Of a stretch of DNA of 64,000 nt, positions 9,717 through 21,541 are shown piece by piece; the first letter of the stretch is position 1; each line of letters opens with the position of its first letter. The stretch is from CAIWHR01 sp963741355 (GTDB lineage: Bacteria > Pseudomonadota > Gammaproteobacteria > Burkholderiales > Casimicrobiaceae), in contig CAVUIG010000009.1 in the NCBI GenBank assembly GCA_963741355.1, positions 96,113 through 160,112 on the forward strand. Reading direction: 5' to 3'. The position numbers and the translations under genes are program-made. The notes under the pieces are model-generated. The model saw only the letters and a program-made list of their open reading frames with translations. It did no database searches and had not been told where the DNA came from.

Positions 9717-12700
9717 TCGACGGAGAGCCTAGCCCGCAAGCCCGCGTTCTGGATCGTCTACGCGCTCGTCGCGTGCGCGTCGGCCCTGGTCGCGTGGCGG
9801 CTCTTCCCGCTCGCGATTCCGATCGTCAATCTCGAAATCACGATGGATCGCGCCGGCGCCCTCGAGCGCGCCGAGGCGATCGCGGCCGAGCGGGCGCTGG
9901 CCCCCGCGGATGCGCGCAGCGCGGCGCAGTTCGCGCAGGACCAGTCGACGCAGAATTACGTCGAGCTCGAAGGCGGCGGCAAGGACGCCTTCGCGAAGCT
10001 CGTCGCGGGCAGCGTCTATTCGCCGTACTGGTGGGAGGTGCGTCTGTTCCGCCCGGGCGAGGTGAGCGAGGCGACGGTCCGCTTCCGCCCCGACGGCACG
10101 CCGTACGGCTTCGCGAAGCATCTCGCCGAGACGTTCGTGCCCGCCGATCCCGCCGGGCTCGCGCTGCCCGTCGAGGCGGCGCAGCAGATCGCCGAAACAC
10201 GCGCGCGCGCCGACTGGGGCGTGGATTTCGCGCCGTACCGCCTGCTCGAGAAGACGCAGCAGACGCGCACCACCGGCCGCGTCGATCACACGTTCGTCTA
10301 CGAGCGCAGCGACGAACGGATCGCCGAGGCGCGCTTCCGGATGCGGCTCGTCGTCTCCGGCAACGAGCTCACCGCGCTCCGCTATTTCGTGCACGTCCCG
10401 GAATCGTTCAACCGGCGCTATCAGGAGCTGCGCTCCGCGAACAACACGATCGCCGGCGCCGCGAGCGTCGCCGCGGGCGTCCTGTACGGACTGGGCGGCT
10501 GCGTGTTCGGCGTGCTGTGGCTTGCGCGCAGGCATTGGCTGCTGTGGCGGCCGGCGCGCAATGCCGGCTTCGCCGTCGGCAGCCTGCTGGGCGCTCATGG
10601 TGCTCGCTTCCGCGCCGGCCGCCTGGTTCAGCTTCGATACCGCGCAGTCGGTCGAGACATTCTGGCTGCGCGAAGCCGGCGGCGCGCTGGCGATGATGTT
10701 CCTCGGCGGCCTCGCGCTGGGCCTCGTCTTCATGGCGGCGGAGAGCCTCACGCGATTCGCGTTTCCGCGATCACCCGCAGCTCTGGCGCGTCTGGTCGGC
10801 GCGGGCGGCGCCGACCCGGTCGATGCTGGGCCGCACGCTCGGCGGCTATCTCTTCGTGCCGATCGAGCTCGCGCTCATCGCCGGCTTCTACTACGTGACC
10901 AATCGCTGGGCCGGCTGGTGGCAGCCTTCGGAAATCCTCACCGATCCCAACATCCTGGGCAGCTACGTTCCCGGATTGACGCCGATCGCGCAGGCGCTGC
11001 AGGCGGGCTTCATGGAGGAATGCCTGTTCCGCGCGGTCCCGATCTCGCTCGCCGCGATCGTCGGCGCGCGGTACGGCCGGCGCGGCCTTGCGATCGGCAT
11101 CGCCGTCGTCGTCCAGGCGCTGGTGTTCGGCGCCGCGCATGCGAACTACCCGGGGTTCCCGTCGTATTCGCGATTGATCGAGCTCATCGTCCCGGCGATG
11201 CTGTGGGCGCTCATCTTCCTGCGCTTCGGGCTGGTGCCGACGATCCTGCTGCATGCGCTGTTCGATCTCGTGCTGATGTCGATCCCGGTGTTCCTCGTCG
11301 ACGCGCCCGGCGCGGACCTGCAGCGCGCGCTCGTGATCGTCGCCGGGCTCGCGCCGCTCGCCGTCGTCCTCGTGCGGGGCGTTCGCGCCGGCGGTTTCAC
11401 GGAGCTCGCGCCCGAATTCCGCAACGGCGCCTGGAAGCCGCGGGAGCGGGTCGAGGTCGCCGCGCCGCCACTGCTGCCGCAAGAGGTGCCCGAATCCGGA
11501 TGGGTGCGCCGATTCCAGCGCGCGCTTCCCGCGCTCGGGTTGGCCGGCCTCGCGGTCTGGATCGCGGCCACGCCCTTCGGCATCGACACGCCGCCGCTCA
11601 CGATCGATCGCGGCGCGGCGATGGCGGTGGCCGACGCGGCGCTTGCCGAGCGCGGCGTCGACGCTCGGTCCCGAATGGCAGCGCATGTCGACGACGCGGA
11701 TGATGCGCGAGGAGCCGCTGCTCTGGCAGACGCACAAGTACGTGTGGCGCGAAGCCGGGCCCGACGCCTATGCGAAGCTCATCGGCAAGACGCTCGCGCC
11801 GCCGCTCTGGGACGTCCGCTATGCGAAGTTCAGCGGCGACGTCAGCGAGCGTGCGGAGGAATGGCGCGTGACGGTCGACGGCAAGGGCGGCGTGCGCCAG
11901 GTGAGGCATCGACTCCCCGAGGCGCGCGCGGGCGCTTCGCTCACGCGCGAGGCCGCGCTGGCGCTCGCACAGCGCACGCTCGCCGAGCGGATGGCGCTCG
12001 ACCCGGCGGCGATGAAGCTCGTCGGCGCCGACGAGAAGGCGCAGCCGGCGCGCCTCGACTGGTCGTTCACGTTCACCGATCCCCGCGTCGACGTCGGCAA
12101 GGGCGCGGAGGCGCGCGCCACCGTCGCGCATCGGCGGCGACGAGGTCGCGCGCTATGGGCGGTTCGTCGAGATACCCGAGCTCTGGCAGCGCTCCGAGCG
12201 CGAGCGCGACGGCCGGCTTTCGTTCGTCAAGATGTCGATCTCGGCGCTCGTGGCGCTCGCCGCGCTGGCGGCGCTCATCATGGCGATGGTCAACTGGACG
12301 CGCCATCACTGCGACCGGCGCGCGCTGATCGGCGTCGCGATCATCGCGTTCGTCCTGATGGCGGTGAGCTACGTCAACGCGTGGCCTTCGCTCGCGATGG
12401 CGCTCGACACGACCGAGCCCGTCGCGTCGCAGATCGGATTGAGCGCGGCCGGCATGCTGCTCGGCGCCGCGATCGCGGCGCTCCTCTTCGGCCTCCTGGC
12501 GGGCGTCGGCGCGTGGGCGGCGCAGCGCCAGCCCCGCCACGCCTTCGCCGGCCGCTTCCCGGCGTGGTCGCTGGGAATCGCGGCGGCGCTCGTCGCGGCG
12601 GGCGTCGGCGCGGCGCTCGGCAGCCTCGCGCCCGCGACGGTGCCGAGGTGGCCGGCCTATCCGTTCGAAGTGCTTGCGCTGCCCCCGCTCGGCGCGGCCG

Positions 12701-13161
12701 TGAACGGCGCGCAGCTCGTGGCATCGGCGGGCGTCGGGCTCTTCTTCATGTATTGGCTCGAGCGCGTCACCGGCGAATGGCGCCGGCACGGCTGGCTTGC
12801 GATGCTGGTGCTGGTCGCGGTGGTGACGGTCGTCGCCGTCGTCGACGCTCCGGACATGCTGGGCGCCGCGATCGGCGGCATCGCGACGGGCATCGCGGCC
12901 GCGGCGATCGTGTTCGGCCTCCTGCGTTTCGATTATTCGGCGGTCCCGGCCTACATGGCGACGGGGATCGTGCTGCACGCCATCGCGGCCGCGGTGCGCA
13001 GCGGCGCCGGCGACGCCTACGTGCTGCTCGCGATCGACGTCGCGGTGACGGTGGCGGCGACGTGGCTCGTGATGCGCTACCTCGAGCGTGCCCGCGCTGG
13101 CGCGCCGCCCGCCGCGTCGAGTCCGGTCGTGCCTACTGGATCGTCACCCAGTACGGAATGA
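9714..13161 (+). CDS. Giant CPBP-family intramembrane metalloprotease with duplicated extracytoplasmic domain (frameshifted)
   Basis: An approximately 1150-residue polytopic membrane protein. An N-terminal anchor (WIVYALVACASALVAWRLF) is followed by a soluble domain of about 240 residues, several helices, and a CPBP/Abi protease core with all three motifs: MEECLFR (EExxxR, about 11014), FGAAHANYPGFP and LLHALFDLVLM. A helix then leads into a second soluble domain resembling the first: both contain an IDR/MDR-A-A opening, a W(K/Q)-EAG or EGG segment, then PPLWDVR or PYWWEVR, and SEA-x-VR-like or SERAEEWRVTVDG pieces. It ends with about eight more helices (e.g. ALVALAALAALIMAMV). Frame changes are needed near 10592, 10770, 11662 and 12130. 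CPBP enzymes cleave membrane or prenylated substrates; the substrate here is unknown. The 3' end overlaps the convergent gene by 29 bases. Confidence 0.7.
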
Positions 13162-14724
13162 CGTTGTTGTCGGCGCGGTGCACGGCCGTGACGTTCGAGC
13201 GCATCGCCCACGGGATCACCTGCCGGTGCAGCGGCAGATGGTTGAACTCGGCCTTCTGCGCCTGCAGCGCCGCATGGATCTCGTCGAGTCGCTGCGGCGC
13301 GTTCATGTCGATCTTGATCTTCGCCAGCAGGTCGTCGAGCTTCGCGTTCGTGTACCGGCCGTAGTTGTAGTCGCCGTCGCCCTTGCCGTTGTAGCGTGGC
13401 GAGCACTGGCTGCAGGATGAAGATCGCATCGATCGTGGCGCCGCCCCAGCCCAGCATGTACATGCTGGTGTCGAGCTTCTCGATCTTGGGGAAGAACGTC
13501 GAGCGCGGAATCGCATTCACCCTCGTTTCGACGCCGATCTGCGCCCACATCGCCGCGAGCGCCTGGCAGATCTTCTCGTCGTTGATGTAGCGGTTGTTCG
13601 GGCAGTCGATCGTCACCTCGAACCCGTTGGGGTAGCCGGCCTCGGCGAGGAGCGCCTTGGCGTGCGCCTTGTCGTAGGGCATGCGCTTCTCGAGCTCCGG
13701 CGTGGTCTGGAGCGGCGAGGGCAGCATCACGCCGGTCGGCTGCGCCATTCCCCGCATCGTGTTCTTCTTGATCGCCTCGATGTCGATCGCCTCGTAGAGC
13801 GCCTGGCGCACACGGCGGTCCTTGAAGGGATTCTTCCCCTTGACGTTCGAGTACAGGAGCTCGTCGCGCCCCTGGTCCATCGCGATGAACACGACCCGGT
13901 TCTCGACGCCTTCCTGCACCTTGATGCCGGGCGTCTGCGTGAGCCGCGGCACGTCCTGCGGCGGCGGATCGTTGACGAGGTCGACCTCGCCGGAAATCAG
14001 CGCGGCGACGCGGGTCGCATCGGAGACGATCGGCGTGTAGATCACCTCATCCGCATTGCCCTCGTAGCGTCCGTCCTTGAGGCCCCACCAGTTCGGGTTC
14101 TTGACGAGCACCGTCTTGATGTCCGGCTCGCGCGCCTTCAGCATGTAAGGTCCGGTGCCGTTGGCCTGGTGCGCGGTGATCATGTCCTCCTTCTGCGTGT
14201 AGTTCTGCGGCTTGGTGGCCCGGTTCTTCTCGCACCACGCCTTCGACATGATGTTGATCGTCGCGATGTGCTCGAGCTCGATCGGGTTGGGCCCATTGGT
14301 CGTGAACTCGACGGTGAGGTCATCGATCCTTTTCGGGATGCCCGACGCGTTCGAATAGACGCGGAGCTGCGACGTGTCGGCGCGCGCGCGCTCGAAGCTG
14401 AACACGACGTCGTCGGCGGTGAAGGGCGTGCCGTCGTGGAACTTGACGCCGGGGCGCAGCTTGAAGCGCCACGTGGTCGGGTTGACCTGCGTCCACGATT
14501 CGGCGAGCGCCGGCTTCAACCCCAGCGTCTTGTCGCGCTCCAGCAGGAATTCGTAGACGAGCTGGTTGATGTTGTTGGTCAGGTTCTCGTTCTGCGCAGT
14601 GCGGATCGGTCGTCTGCATGTCGCCGCGTCCTGCCCAGCGCAGCGTCTTCGCGTCGGCCTGCGAAAGCGCGAGCGCGCCGGCGAGCGCGAGCGCGACGGT
14701 GGCGAATCGGAGCGTGCGGGTCAT
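13133..14724 (-). CDS. Peptide/opine-type ABC transporter substrate-binding protein, family 5 (two frameshifts)
   Basis: Periplasmic solute-binding protein of the DppA/OppA family (SBP_bac_5), about 530 residues. It has a signal peptide (MTRTLRFATVALALAGALAL...ADA) and a GGGAGGCACG ribosome site directly before ATG 14724. Family signatures are WRFKLRPGVKFHDGTPFTADD (about residue 90 region), NGTGPYMLKAREPD, VKNPNWWG and LLAEAGYPNGFEV. The chain ends NNVIPYWVTIQ at 13133. Frame changes occur near 14606 and 13403. No permease or ATPase genes of a dipeptide transporter lie beside it, so it is either an orphan receptor or its operon lies elsewhere. The ligand cannot be predicted from sequence. 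Confidence 0.85.
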
Positions 14725-14892
14725 CGTGCCTCCCCAGGGAGCGTCGTGCGCGGCCGGAATCGAGCGCGCGTGCCATCGGCTGGGCGTGATCATAACGCCG
14801 TCGTGCGCTTCGCGGAGTAGAATCCGCGCCGCCGGCCATTCGCCGCAAGCGGCAGACCCCGCCCCGCGGCCCTCACGACTCCTGCCCATCGA

Positions 14893-17800
14893 ATGCCGAA
14901 CCCGCCGTCCGCCGCGCGTCTCGCTGCCGAGCTCGCAGATACGCTCAGCGTCGATGCGCTCGCGCTCGCGGGCCGAATCGAGCGCGCACGGCAGACCCGC
15001 GCGAGCGCGGCCGAATGGGAGCGGATCGCCGCGGCGATCGCGCGCTCGCGGGAAAAACGCGCCGGGCGCGCGGCGCGGCGTCCTGCCGTCGCGTTTCCCC
15101 CCGAGCTGCCGGTGGCGCAGCGCGCGGACGAGATCGGCGCCGCGATTCGCGGGCACCAGGTCGTGATCGTCTCCGGCGCGACCGGCTCGGGCAAGACGAC
15201 GCAGCTGCCGAAGATCTGCCTCGCGATCGGCCGCGGCGAGCGCGGCCTCATCGGGCACACGCAGCCGCGGCGGATCGCGGCGCGCGCGGTCGCGACACGC
15301 ATTGCCGCCGAGCTCGGCACGCCGATGGGCGAGGCCGTCGGCTACAAGGTCCGCTTCACCGATCACACGCGGCCCGACGCGTTCATCAAGCTGATGACCG
15401 ACGGGATCCTGCTCGCCGAGACGCAGGGCGACCGCCTGCTCGCGGCGTACGACACGCTGATCATCGACGAGGCGCACGAGCGCAGCCTCAACATCGATTT
15501 CCTCCTCGGGTTCCTGAAGCAGCTGCTGCCGCGGCGGCCCGATCTCAAGATCATCGTCACGTCGGCGACGCTCGACGCGGAGCGTTTCGCGCGCCATTTC
15601 GGGACGCTCGAGGCGCCCGCGCCGGTCATCGAGGTGTCGGGGCGCGTGTTTCCCGTCGAGATCCGGTATCGGCCGCTCAAGTCCGACGAGGCGGAGGCCG
15701 ACGACGAGGACGAGCTCGAGGACGCGATCGTCGCGGCGGCCGAGGACCTCTGGCGCGAAGGCCCCGGCGACATCCTCGTGTTCCTGCCGGGCGAGCGCGA
15801 GATCCGCGAAACCGGCGAGCTCCTGAGGAAGGAGCTCGCGCGCCGGCCGTACGCCGCCGCCGTCGAGATCCTGCCGCTCTACGCGCGCCTCGGCGTTCCG
15901 GAGCAGCAGCGCGTGTTCGCCCCCTCTCGCGGGCGGCGCATCGTGCTCGCGACGAACGTCGCCGAGACATCGTTGACGGTGCCGGGCATCCGTTACGTGA
16001 TCGACGCGGGCGTCGCGCGCGTGAAGCGCTATTCGCTGCGCAACAAGACGACGCTGCTCGCGATCGAGCGCGTGTCGCAGGCGGCGGCGAACCAGCGCGC
16101 GGGCCGCTGCGGGCGCGTCGCCGACGGCATCTGCGTGCGCCTCTATGGCGAGGACGATTTCGCGGCACGCCCCGAGTACACCGATCCCGAGATCCAGCGA
16201 AGCTCGCTCGCGGCGGTGATCCTGCGCATGGAATCGCTTCGCCTCGGCGCCGTCGACCGCTTTCCTTTCCTGGAGCCGCCGTCGCCGCGGGCGATCGCCG
16301 ACGGCTACCAGCTGCTGCAGGAGCTCGGCGCCGTCGACGCCGAGCGCGCGCTGACGCAGACCGGTCAGGAGCTCGCCCGGCTGCCGGTCGATCCGCGCGT
16401 CGGCCGGATGATCGTCGCGGCGCGCGCGCACGGATGCCTCGCCGAGGTGCTGGTGATCGCGAGCGCGCTGTCGGTGCCGGATCCGCGCGACCGGCCGCTC
16501 GACAAGCAGCAGAAGGCGGACGAGGCGCACCGGATGTTCCGCGACGAGCGCTCCGACTTCCTGTCGCTGCTGGCGCTGTGGGAGTTCTTCGGCGAGCGTC
16601 TCGCGGAAAAGCTGTCGCACCGGCGACTGGTGGATGCCTGCCGCGCGCAGTTCGTGTCGTTCCTGCGCCTGACCGAATGGCGCGAGGTGCACGCGCAGCT
16701 CGCGCACGAGCTCACCGAGCTCGGCTGGAAGTGGGAGTCGAAGCTGCCCGCCGCGATAGACGCCGCGCGCTACCGCTCGATCCACGAGGCGCTCGCCACC
16801 GGGCTTCTCGGCAACGTCGGCACGAAGGATGCGGAGGGCGACGCCTATCTCGGCGCGCGCGGCATCCGGTTCCATCTGCATCCGGGATCGGGCCTCGCGA
16901 AGAAGGGACCGAAATGGGTGCTGGCGGCCGAGCTGGTCGAGACGTCGCGTCTGTACGCGCGCTGCGCGGCGAAGGTCGAGCCCGAGTGGATCGAGGCGGT
17001 GGCGGGCGACCTCGTCACCCGCGATTACTTCGAGCCGAAATGGGACGCGGAGCGCGGCGAGGTCGTCGCGAGCGAGCGGGTCGCGCTCTACGGGCTGACG
17101 CTCGTGCCGCGCCGCCGCGTGTCCTACGGCCGCATCGACCCCGCGGTCGCGCGCGAGGTATTCATTCGCGAGGCGCTCGTGCCGGGCGCGCTCGCGACGA
17201 AGGGCGCGTTCCTCGACCACAACCGCCGCCTGATCGCCGAGGTCGCGGAGCTGGAGCACAAGGCGCGGCGCCAGGACGTGCTCGTCGACGACGAAACGAT
17301 CGCGGCGTTCTACGCCGAGCGCGTGCCGGAGGGCGTCCATTCGCGCGCGTCGTTCGAGCAGTGGCGCGCCGGCGCCGAAGCGAAGGACCCGCGCGTGCTC
17401 TTCCTCACGCGCGAAGCGCTGATGCGGCATGCGGCCTCGCACGTGACCGAGGCGCTGTTTCCGGAGGCGCTGCCGATGGCCGGCGCGATGCTGCCGCTCG
17501 CGTATCGCTTCGCGCCGGGGCATCCGCAGGACGGCCTCACGCTGACCGTGCCGCTCGCGCTCCTGAATCAGGTCGACGTCGCGCGTGCGTCGTGGCTCGT
17601 ACCCGGGATGATCCGCGAGAAAGTGGCGTTCCTGCTGAAGGCGTTGCCGAAGGCCTGGCGCAACCGCGTGACGCCGCTGCCGCCTGCCGTGACCGAGTTC
17701 CTGGAGGCGACCCCGCCGGGCGCCGCGCCGCTCGCGTCCGCGCTCCGCGCGTGGCTGCGGCAGTCGCTGGGCGACGCGCCCGAAGCGAACGTGTGGGACG

Positions 17801-18813
17801 GCACTGCGCTGCCGCCGCATCTCGAGATGAATTTTCGCATCGTCGACGCGGCGGAGCGCGAGCTCGCCAGCGGTCGCGATCTCGAGGCCCTGCGCGCGCA
17901 GCTGGGTGAGGCGGCGCAACTGTCGTTCGCGAGCGAAGGCCCGGCGCTGGAAAAGCACGGTGTCACGTCATGGGACTTCGGCGACCTTCCGGAAACGCTG
18001 ACCCGCATGCAGGACGGCCGCCGGATCACCGGCTACCCCGCGCTGGTGGACGCCGGACAGAGCGTGTCGGTCGTGCTGATGGACACGCGCGCGGCGGCCG
18101 ACACCGCGACCCGAGCCGGTGTGGTCCGGCTGATCCGCATCGCGCTGAAGCCGCAGGTCGCCGTCCACGAAAAAGGAGGCACGGGATTCGCGCAGGCGGC
18201 GCTGCAGCTGAAGCCGATGCTTCCGACCGATGCGCTGCGCGACGACGCGCTCGCCGCGATCTGCGATCGGGCCTTCGTCGGCGACGACGCGTTGCCGCGC
18301 AACGAGCGCGCGTTCGCGGATCAGGTCAAGCGCGCCCGGACGCGCCTGCCCGCCGTCGCGGACTCCGTCTACAGGTTGCTGGCGGCGATCGCGGAGGAGC
18401 ATCACGCAGTGTCGGCGCGGATCGCGCGGCTGCCGCCGGGGCAGGGGCGCCTCGCGGCCGAGGTCCGCGCGCGCCGCGACGCGCTCGTCCGTCCGGGATT
18501 CCTGCGCACGACGCCCTGGACGGCGCTCACCCAGCTGCCGCGCTACCTCAAGGCGCTGGACCGGCGGCTCGCGAAGCACCCGGACAATCCCGAGCGCGAC
18601 GCCAAGCATGCGGCGACGCTGGCCGGGTGGTGGCAGCGGCTCCACGAGCGGCAGGAGCGCAACCGCGCCGCCGGCCGCCAGGAGCCGGCGCTGGAGGATT
18701 TCCGGTGGCTGCTGGAGGAGCTCGCGGTGTCGCTCTTCGCCCAGGAGCTGAAGACGCCGTTTCCCGTGTCATATAAGCGGCTGGAAAGGGTGTGGGCCGA
18801 TCTCGACCGTTGA
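14893..18813 (+). CDS. hrpA: ATP-dependent RNA helicase HrpA
   Basis: A 1306-residue DEAH-box helicase, full length for HrpA and uninterrupted over 3.9 kb. Visible motifs are Walker A SGATGSGKTTQLP (about residue 94), the DEAH box in IIDEAHERSLNIDF (about 192), motif III VTSATLDAERF, motif V TNVAETSLTVPG and motif VI QRAGRCGR. The helicase-associated HA2 and OB domains follow, and the remaining C-terminal third is the HrpA-specific region (DUF3418). HrpA helps rescue stalled ribosomes and unwinds mRNA structure in other bacteria. Start chosen at ATG 14893, where the family N-terminus begins. A TAGAAT -10-like box lies at 14817-14822 with no good -35. It is divergent from the binding-protein gene, with 168 bases between the starts. 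Confidence 0.96.
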   Translation: MPNPPSAARLAAELADTLSVDALALAGRIERARQTRASAAEWERIAAAIARSREKRAGRAARRPAVAFPPELPVAQRADEIGAAIRGHQVVIVSGATGSGKTTQLPKICLAIGRGERGLIGHTQPRRIAARAVATRIAAELGTPMGEAVGYKVRFTDHTRPDAFIKLMTDGILLAETQGDRLLAAYDTLIIDEAHERSLNIDFLLGFLKQLLPRRPDLKIIVTSATLDAERFARHFGTLEAPAPVIEVSGRVFPVEIRYRPLKSDEAEADDEDELEDAIVAAAEDLWREGPGDILVFLPGEREIRETGELLRKELARRPYAAAVEILPLYARLGVPEQQRVFAPSRGRRIVLATNVAETSLTVPGIRYVIDAGVARVKRYSLRNKTTLLAIERVSQAAANQRAGRCGRVADGICVRLYGEDDFAARPEYTDPEIQRSSLAAVILRMESLRLGAVDRFPFLEPPSPRAIADGYQLLQELGAVDAERALTQTGQELARLPVDPRVGRMIVAARAHGCLAEVLVIASALSVPDPRDRPLDKQQKADEAHRMFRDERSDFLSLLALWEFFGERLAEKLSHRRLVDACRAQFVSFLRLTEWREVHAQLAHELTELGWKWESKLPAAIDAARYRSIHEALATGLLGNVGTKDAEGDAYLGARGIRFHLHPGSGLAKKGPKWVLAAELVETSRLYARCAAKVEPEWIEAVAGDLVTRDYFEPKWDAERGEVVASERVALYGLTLVPRRRVSYGRIDPAVAREVFIREALVPGALATKGAFLDHNRRLIAEVAELEHKARRQDVLVDDETIAAFYAERVPEGVHSRASFEQWRAGAEAKDPRVLFLTREALMRHAASHVTEALFPEALPMAGAMLPLAYRFAPGHPQDGLTLTVPLALLNQVDVARASWLVPGMIREKVAFLLKALPKAWRNRVTPLPPAVTEFLEATPPGAAPLASALRAWLRQSLGDAPEANVWDGTALPPHLEMNFRIVDAAERELASGRDLEALRAQLGEAAQLSFASEGPALEKHGVTSWDFGDLPETLTRMQDGRRITGYPALVDAGQSVSVVLMDTRAAADTATRAGVVRLIRIALKPQVAVHEKGGTGFAQAALQLKPMLPTDALRDDALAAICDRAFVGDDALPRNERAFADQVKRARTRLPAVADSVYRLLAAIAEEHHAVSARIARLPPGQGRLAAEVRARRDALVRPGFLRTTPWTALTQLPRYLKALDRRLAKHPDNPERDAKHAATLAGWWQRLHERQERNRAAGRQEPALEDFRWLLEELAVSLFAQELKTPFPVSYKRLERVWADLDR

Positions 18814-18825
18814 TTGCACTGTTTT

Positions 18826-18857
18826 TTTCGCGTTGGCAACGCGAATCCTGCTATGCT
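18826..18857 (+). promoter_or_regulatory. Palindrome and -10-like box upstream of the DUF1631 gene
   Basis: A perfect short dyad (TTCGCGTT-GGC-AACGCGAA) follows a T-run just after hrpA. A TATGCT box preceded by TG (extended -10 style, 18849-18857) lies immediately downstream. The order (T-run before the hairpin) is wrong for an intrinsic terminator of hrpA. It may be an operator/promoter for the next gene. Confidence 0.3.
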
Positions 18858-19012
18858 ACAGTAACTTAGGGCTATATCGTTCTGACTTTTCAGGGATACT
18901 CCCCTGAAGAGCGCCGCCGTCGGGGAGACGGCGGGGCAGGAGGCCGGCAGCGGCGGTCCCGCGCGGGACCCGGCACCGGGAGTTGCCACGAGGTTGCCAC
19001 GAGGTTGCGAGG

Positions 19013-21449
19013 TTGAGCGAAACGACCACCACGGCGGCGCGACGGCCTGTCTCGCGCGAATCATCGAAGATCCTTGCCGATTGCAGGGATCTCGCCGTGC
19101 ATCGCCTGCTGCAGTCGTTCACGACGCTGCTCGACAAGGTGTCGGACATGCTGATGGACCGCGCGGGCCGGACCGAGCCTGCGCGACGATCAGCAGAACT
19201 TCCTCGACGCGCGCTCGGCGCTCAAGACCGAGCGCGCACCGCTCATGCACGAGTTCGAGCGACGCCTGCGCTCCGCGTTCAACGACCGGATCGCCGGCAG
19301 GTCCGACGTCAAGGCCGACTTCTCGAAGGTCGACGTCAACAAGCTGACGCTCGTCGAGAACATCACGATGGACGAGTCGGTGCTGACGGGCAACATCGCG
19401 CGCGTCGTCGAGAACGTCTGCTACGAGGAGCTGCAGACGCTCAATCGCGCGATCGGGCACCTCGTGGGCAATCCCGACCTCGAGACCGCGGCCAATCCGC
19501 TCGCGCCCGAAGCCTTCGTCGTCGCCTTCGCCGAAGCGCTGAAGACCGTCAAGGCCGAGCAGCGGGTCAAGTTCACGATCCTGAAGGAGCTGAACCAGGC
19601 GCCGCTCGTCCGACATCGGCACGATGTATTCCGATCTCAACAAGAAGCTCCAGTCGATGCACGTGATTCCGTCGGGCTCGCGGCCGTCCATCATCAACCG
19701 CGGCGGGCCGTCGGATCGCGCCCGTGGGATGGGGCCGGACGGCGAGATGCGCGTCGACGCGCCGCGCCGCCCGCCGAGATGGACGTGATGGCGCTGTTCC
19801 GGCGCATGTATGCGGGCGCGGTCGGCGCCGGACAGCAAGGGCAGCAAGGGCAGCAGATGCCGCAGATTCCGGGAATGCCCCCCGGCTTCCCGCAGATGGG
19901 CGGGCAGATGCCGTACATGGGCGGCGGAGCGCCCGCGGGCGGCGGCGATTACCCGTCGATAGAGATGGGCGCCGGCAGCTCCGGCGGACGCTACATCCCG
20001 AGCGGTCCGCTCGCGCCGACGCCGTCGGGCTACCACCCGGGCGCGCCGATCATCACGACGCCGGAGCTGGGCGAAGGCCTCGCGCGGCTGCAGGCGGGCG
20101 AGAGCGGATTCGACCTGGGCGGCGGGATGTTCGTCCAGTTCGCGGGCATCCCGGAAGGCAAGCACAACGTCCTGCGCGACCTGCAGGAGTCGCCGCTCGG
20201 CAAGCGCGTCAACCAGCTCGAATCGATGACGATCGAGCTGGTGGCGATGCTGTTCGATTTCATCTTCGAGACCCGCGACCTCCCCGACGGCATCAAGGCA
20301 TCGCTCGCGCGCCTGCAGATTCCGGTGCTGAAGGCGGCGATGCTCGACGGCGCGTTCTTCGCGAAGAAGTCGCATCCGTCGCGGCTCCTGGTCAACGCGC
20401 TGGCACAGGCGGGCCTCGGCTGGTCGCCGGTGATGGGGCAGGACGATCCGCTGTACAAGACGATCGACCGCATCGTCCACAAGATCCTCGACGGGTTCTC
20501 CGACAACCTCGCGATCTTCGACGAGCTGCGCGAGGAGCTGGAGACGTTCCTCGCCGACGAGGAGAAGGCGGCCGAGGCGAACATCCAGACGACCGCCGAG
20601 GAGATCAACCAGAACGACCGGCGCAAGATCGGCGTCGCCGTCGCGCGCGCCGAGATCGAGCGCCGGATCGAGACGTATCCGATCCCGAATTTCCTGGCGG
20701 TCTTCCTGCGCGAGCACTGGCAGGAAACGCTCGAGCGCGTCTACCTGTCCGACGGCGAGGAGAGCGAGTCGTGGGGTCAGGCGGTCGCGACACTCGAGGA
20801 TCTCGTCTGGAGCGTGCAGCCGAAGAAGTCGAACGAGGATCGCCGGCATCTGGTCGCGCTCTTGCCGTCGCTGCTGAAGCGGATGTCGGCCGGCATGCAC
20901 GGCCAGACGTGGCCGTCGGCGGACCGCGAGCGCTTCATGTCGAACCTGGTCGAGGCGCACGCGGCGGCCGTCAAGCCGTCGCTCTCGGCGGCGCAGCTCG
21001 CGACCGCCGCGGTGGCGCAGCAGGCGAAGGTCGAGGCCGAGCAGGCGAAGGCGGCCGGCGACGAGGTCGCGGCCCAGCGCGCGGAAGAGCTCGCGACGGC
21101 GATGTCCGCCGCGGAGCCGGCGCCGGTCGAGCCGGAGCCGGAAATAATCGACGACCAGTACCTCGAGATCGCGCAGAACCTCGACCGCGGCATGTGGATC
21201 GAGTTCGAGTCCGACGACGGTCAGCTCGCGTTCGCCAAGCTCGCGTGGGTGAGCCCGCTGCGCGGGACGTATCTCTTCACGAACCGCCAGGGCCAGAAGG
21301 CGCTGTCGATGACCGCCGACGAGCTCGCGCAGCGCTTCCGCGAGGACCGCGCGCGTCTCGTCGAGGCCGAGCCGCTGATCGACCGCGCGCTGGGCAGCGT
21401 CATCGCGCAGATGGCCGAAAAATATCCCGAGCCCGCTGCCGCCGAGTGA
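19013..21449 (+). CDS. DUF1631 family protein (frameshifted)
   Basis: An approximately 810-residue cytoplasmic protein of the DUF1631 family, found mainly in beta- and gammaproteobacteria. Recognisable parts are the N-terminal SSKILADCRDLAVHRLLQS, the segment VNKLTLVENITMDESVLTG, a Gly/Met/Gln-rich linker (about 19800-19960), then helical C-terminal parts (LFDFIFETRDLPDGIKASLA and IPNFLAVFLREHWQETLERV) ending SVIAQMAEKYPEPAAAE. Frame changes are needed near 19178 and at 19609. No ATG is available: TTG 19013 (or TTG 18983, within a short tandem GAGGTTGCCAC repeat) is the likely start. DUF1631 function is poorly defined; a role in envelope or RNA-related processes is speculative. Confidence 0.75.
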
Positions 21450-21541
21450 CGCGGGCGCTCCGCGTTCGCGCGAACGCGGCAGGGAATCGCCGATCCGGCC
21501 AGCGTGATCGCGCGCACGACATCGCCGCATCGCGCTTCCCC

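Noticed and set aside
14320..17958. Very long minus-strand open frame opposite hrpA
   Set aside because: Arg/Ala-rich antisense shadow of hrpA; only its 3' portion (from 14724) is real, as the N-terminus of the binding protein.
18826..18846. Hairpin plus T-run after hrpA considered as an intrinsic terminator
   Set aside because: The T-run precedes rather than follows the stem on the hrpA strand, so it does not fit rho-independent termination.
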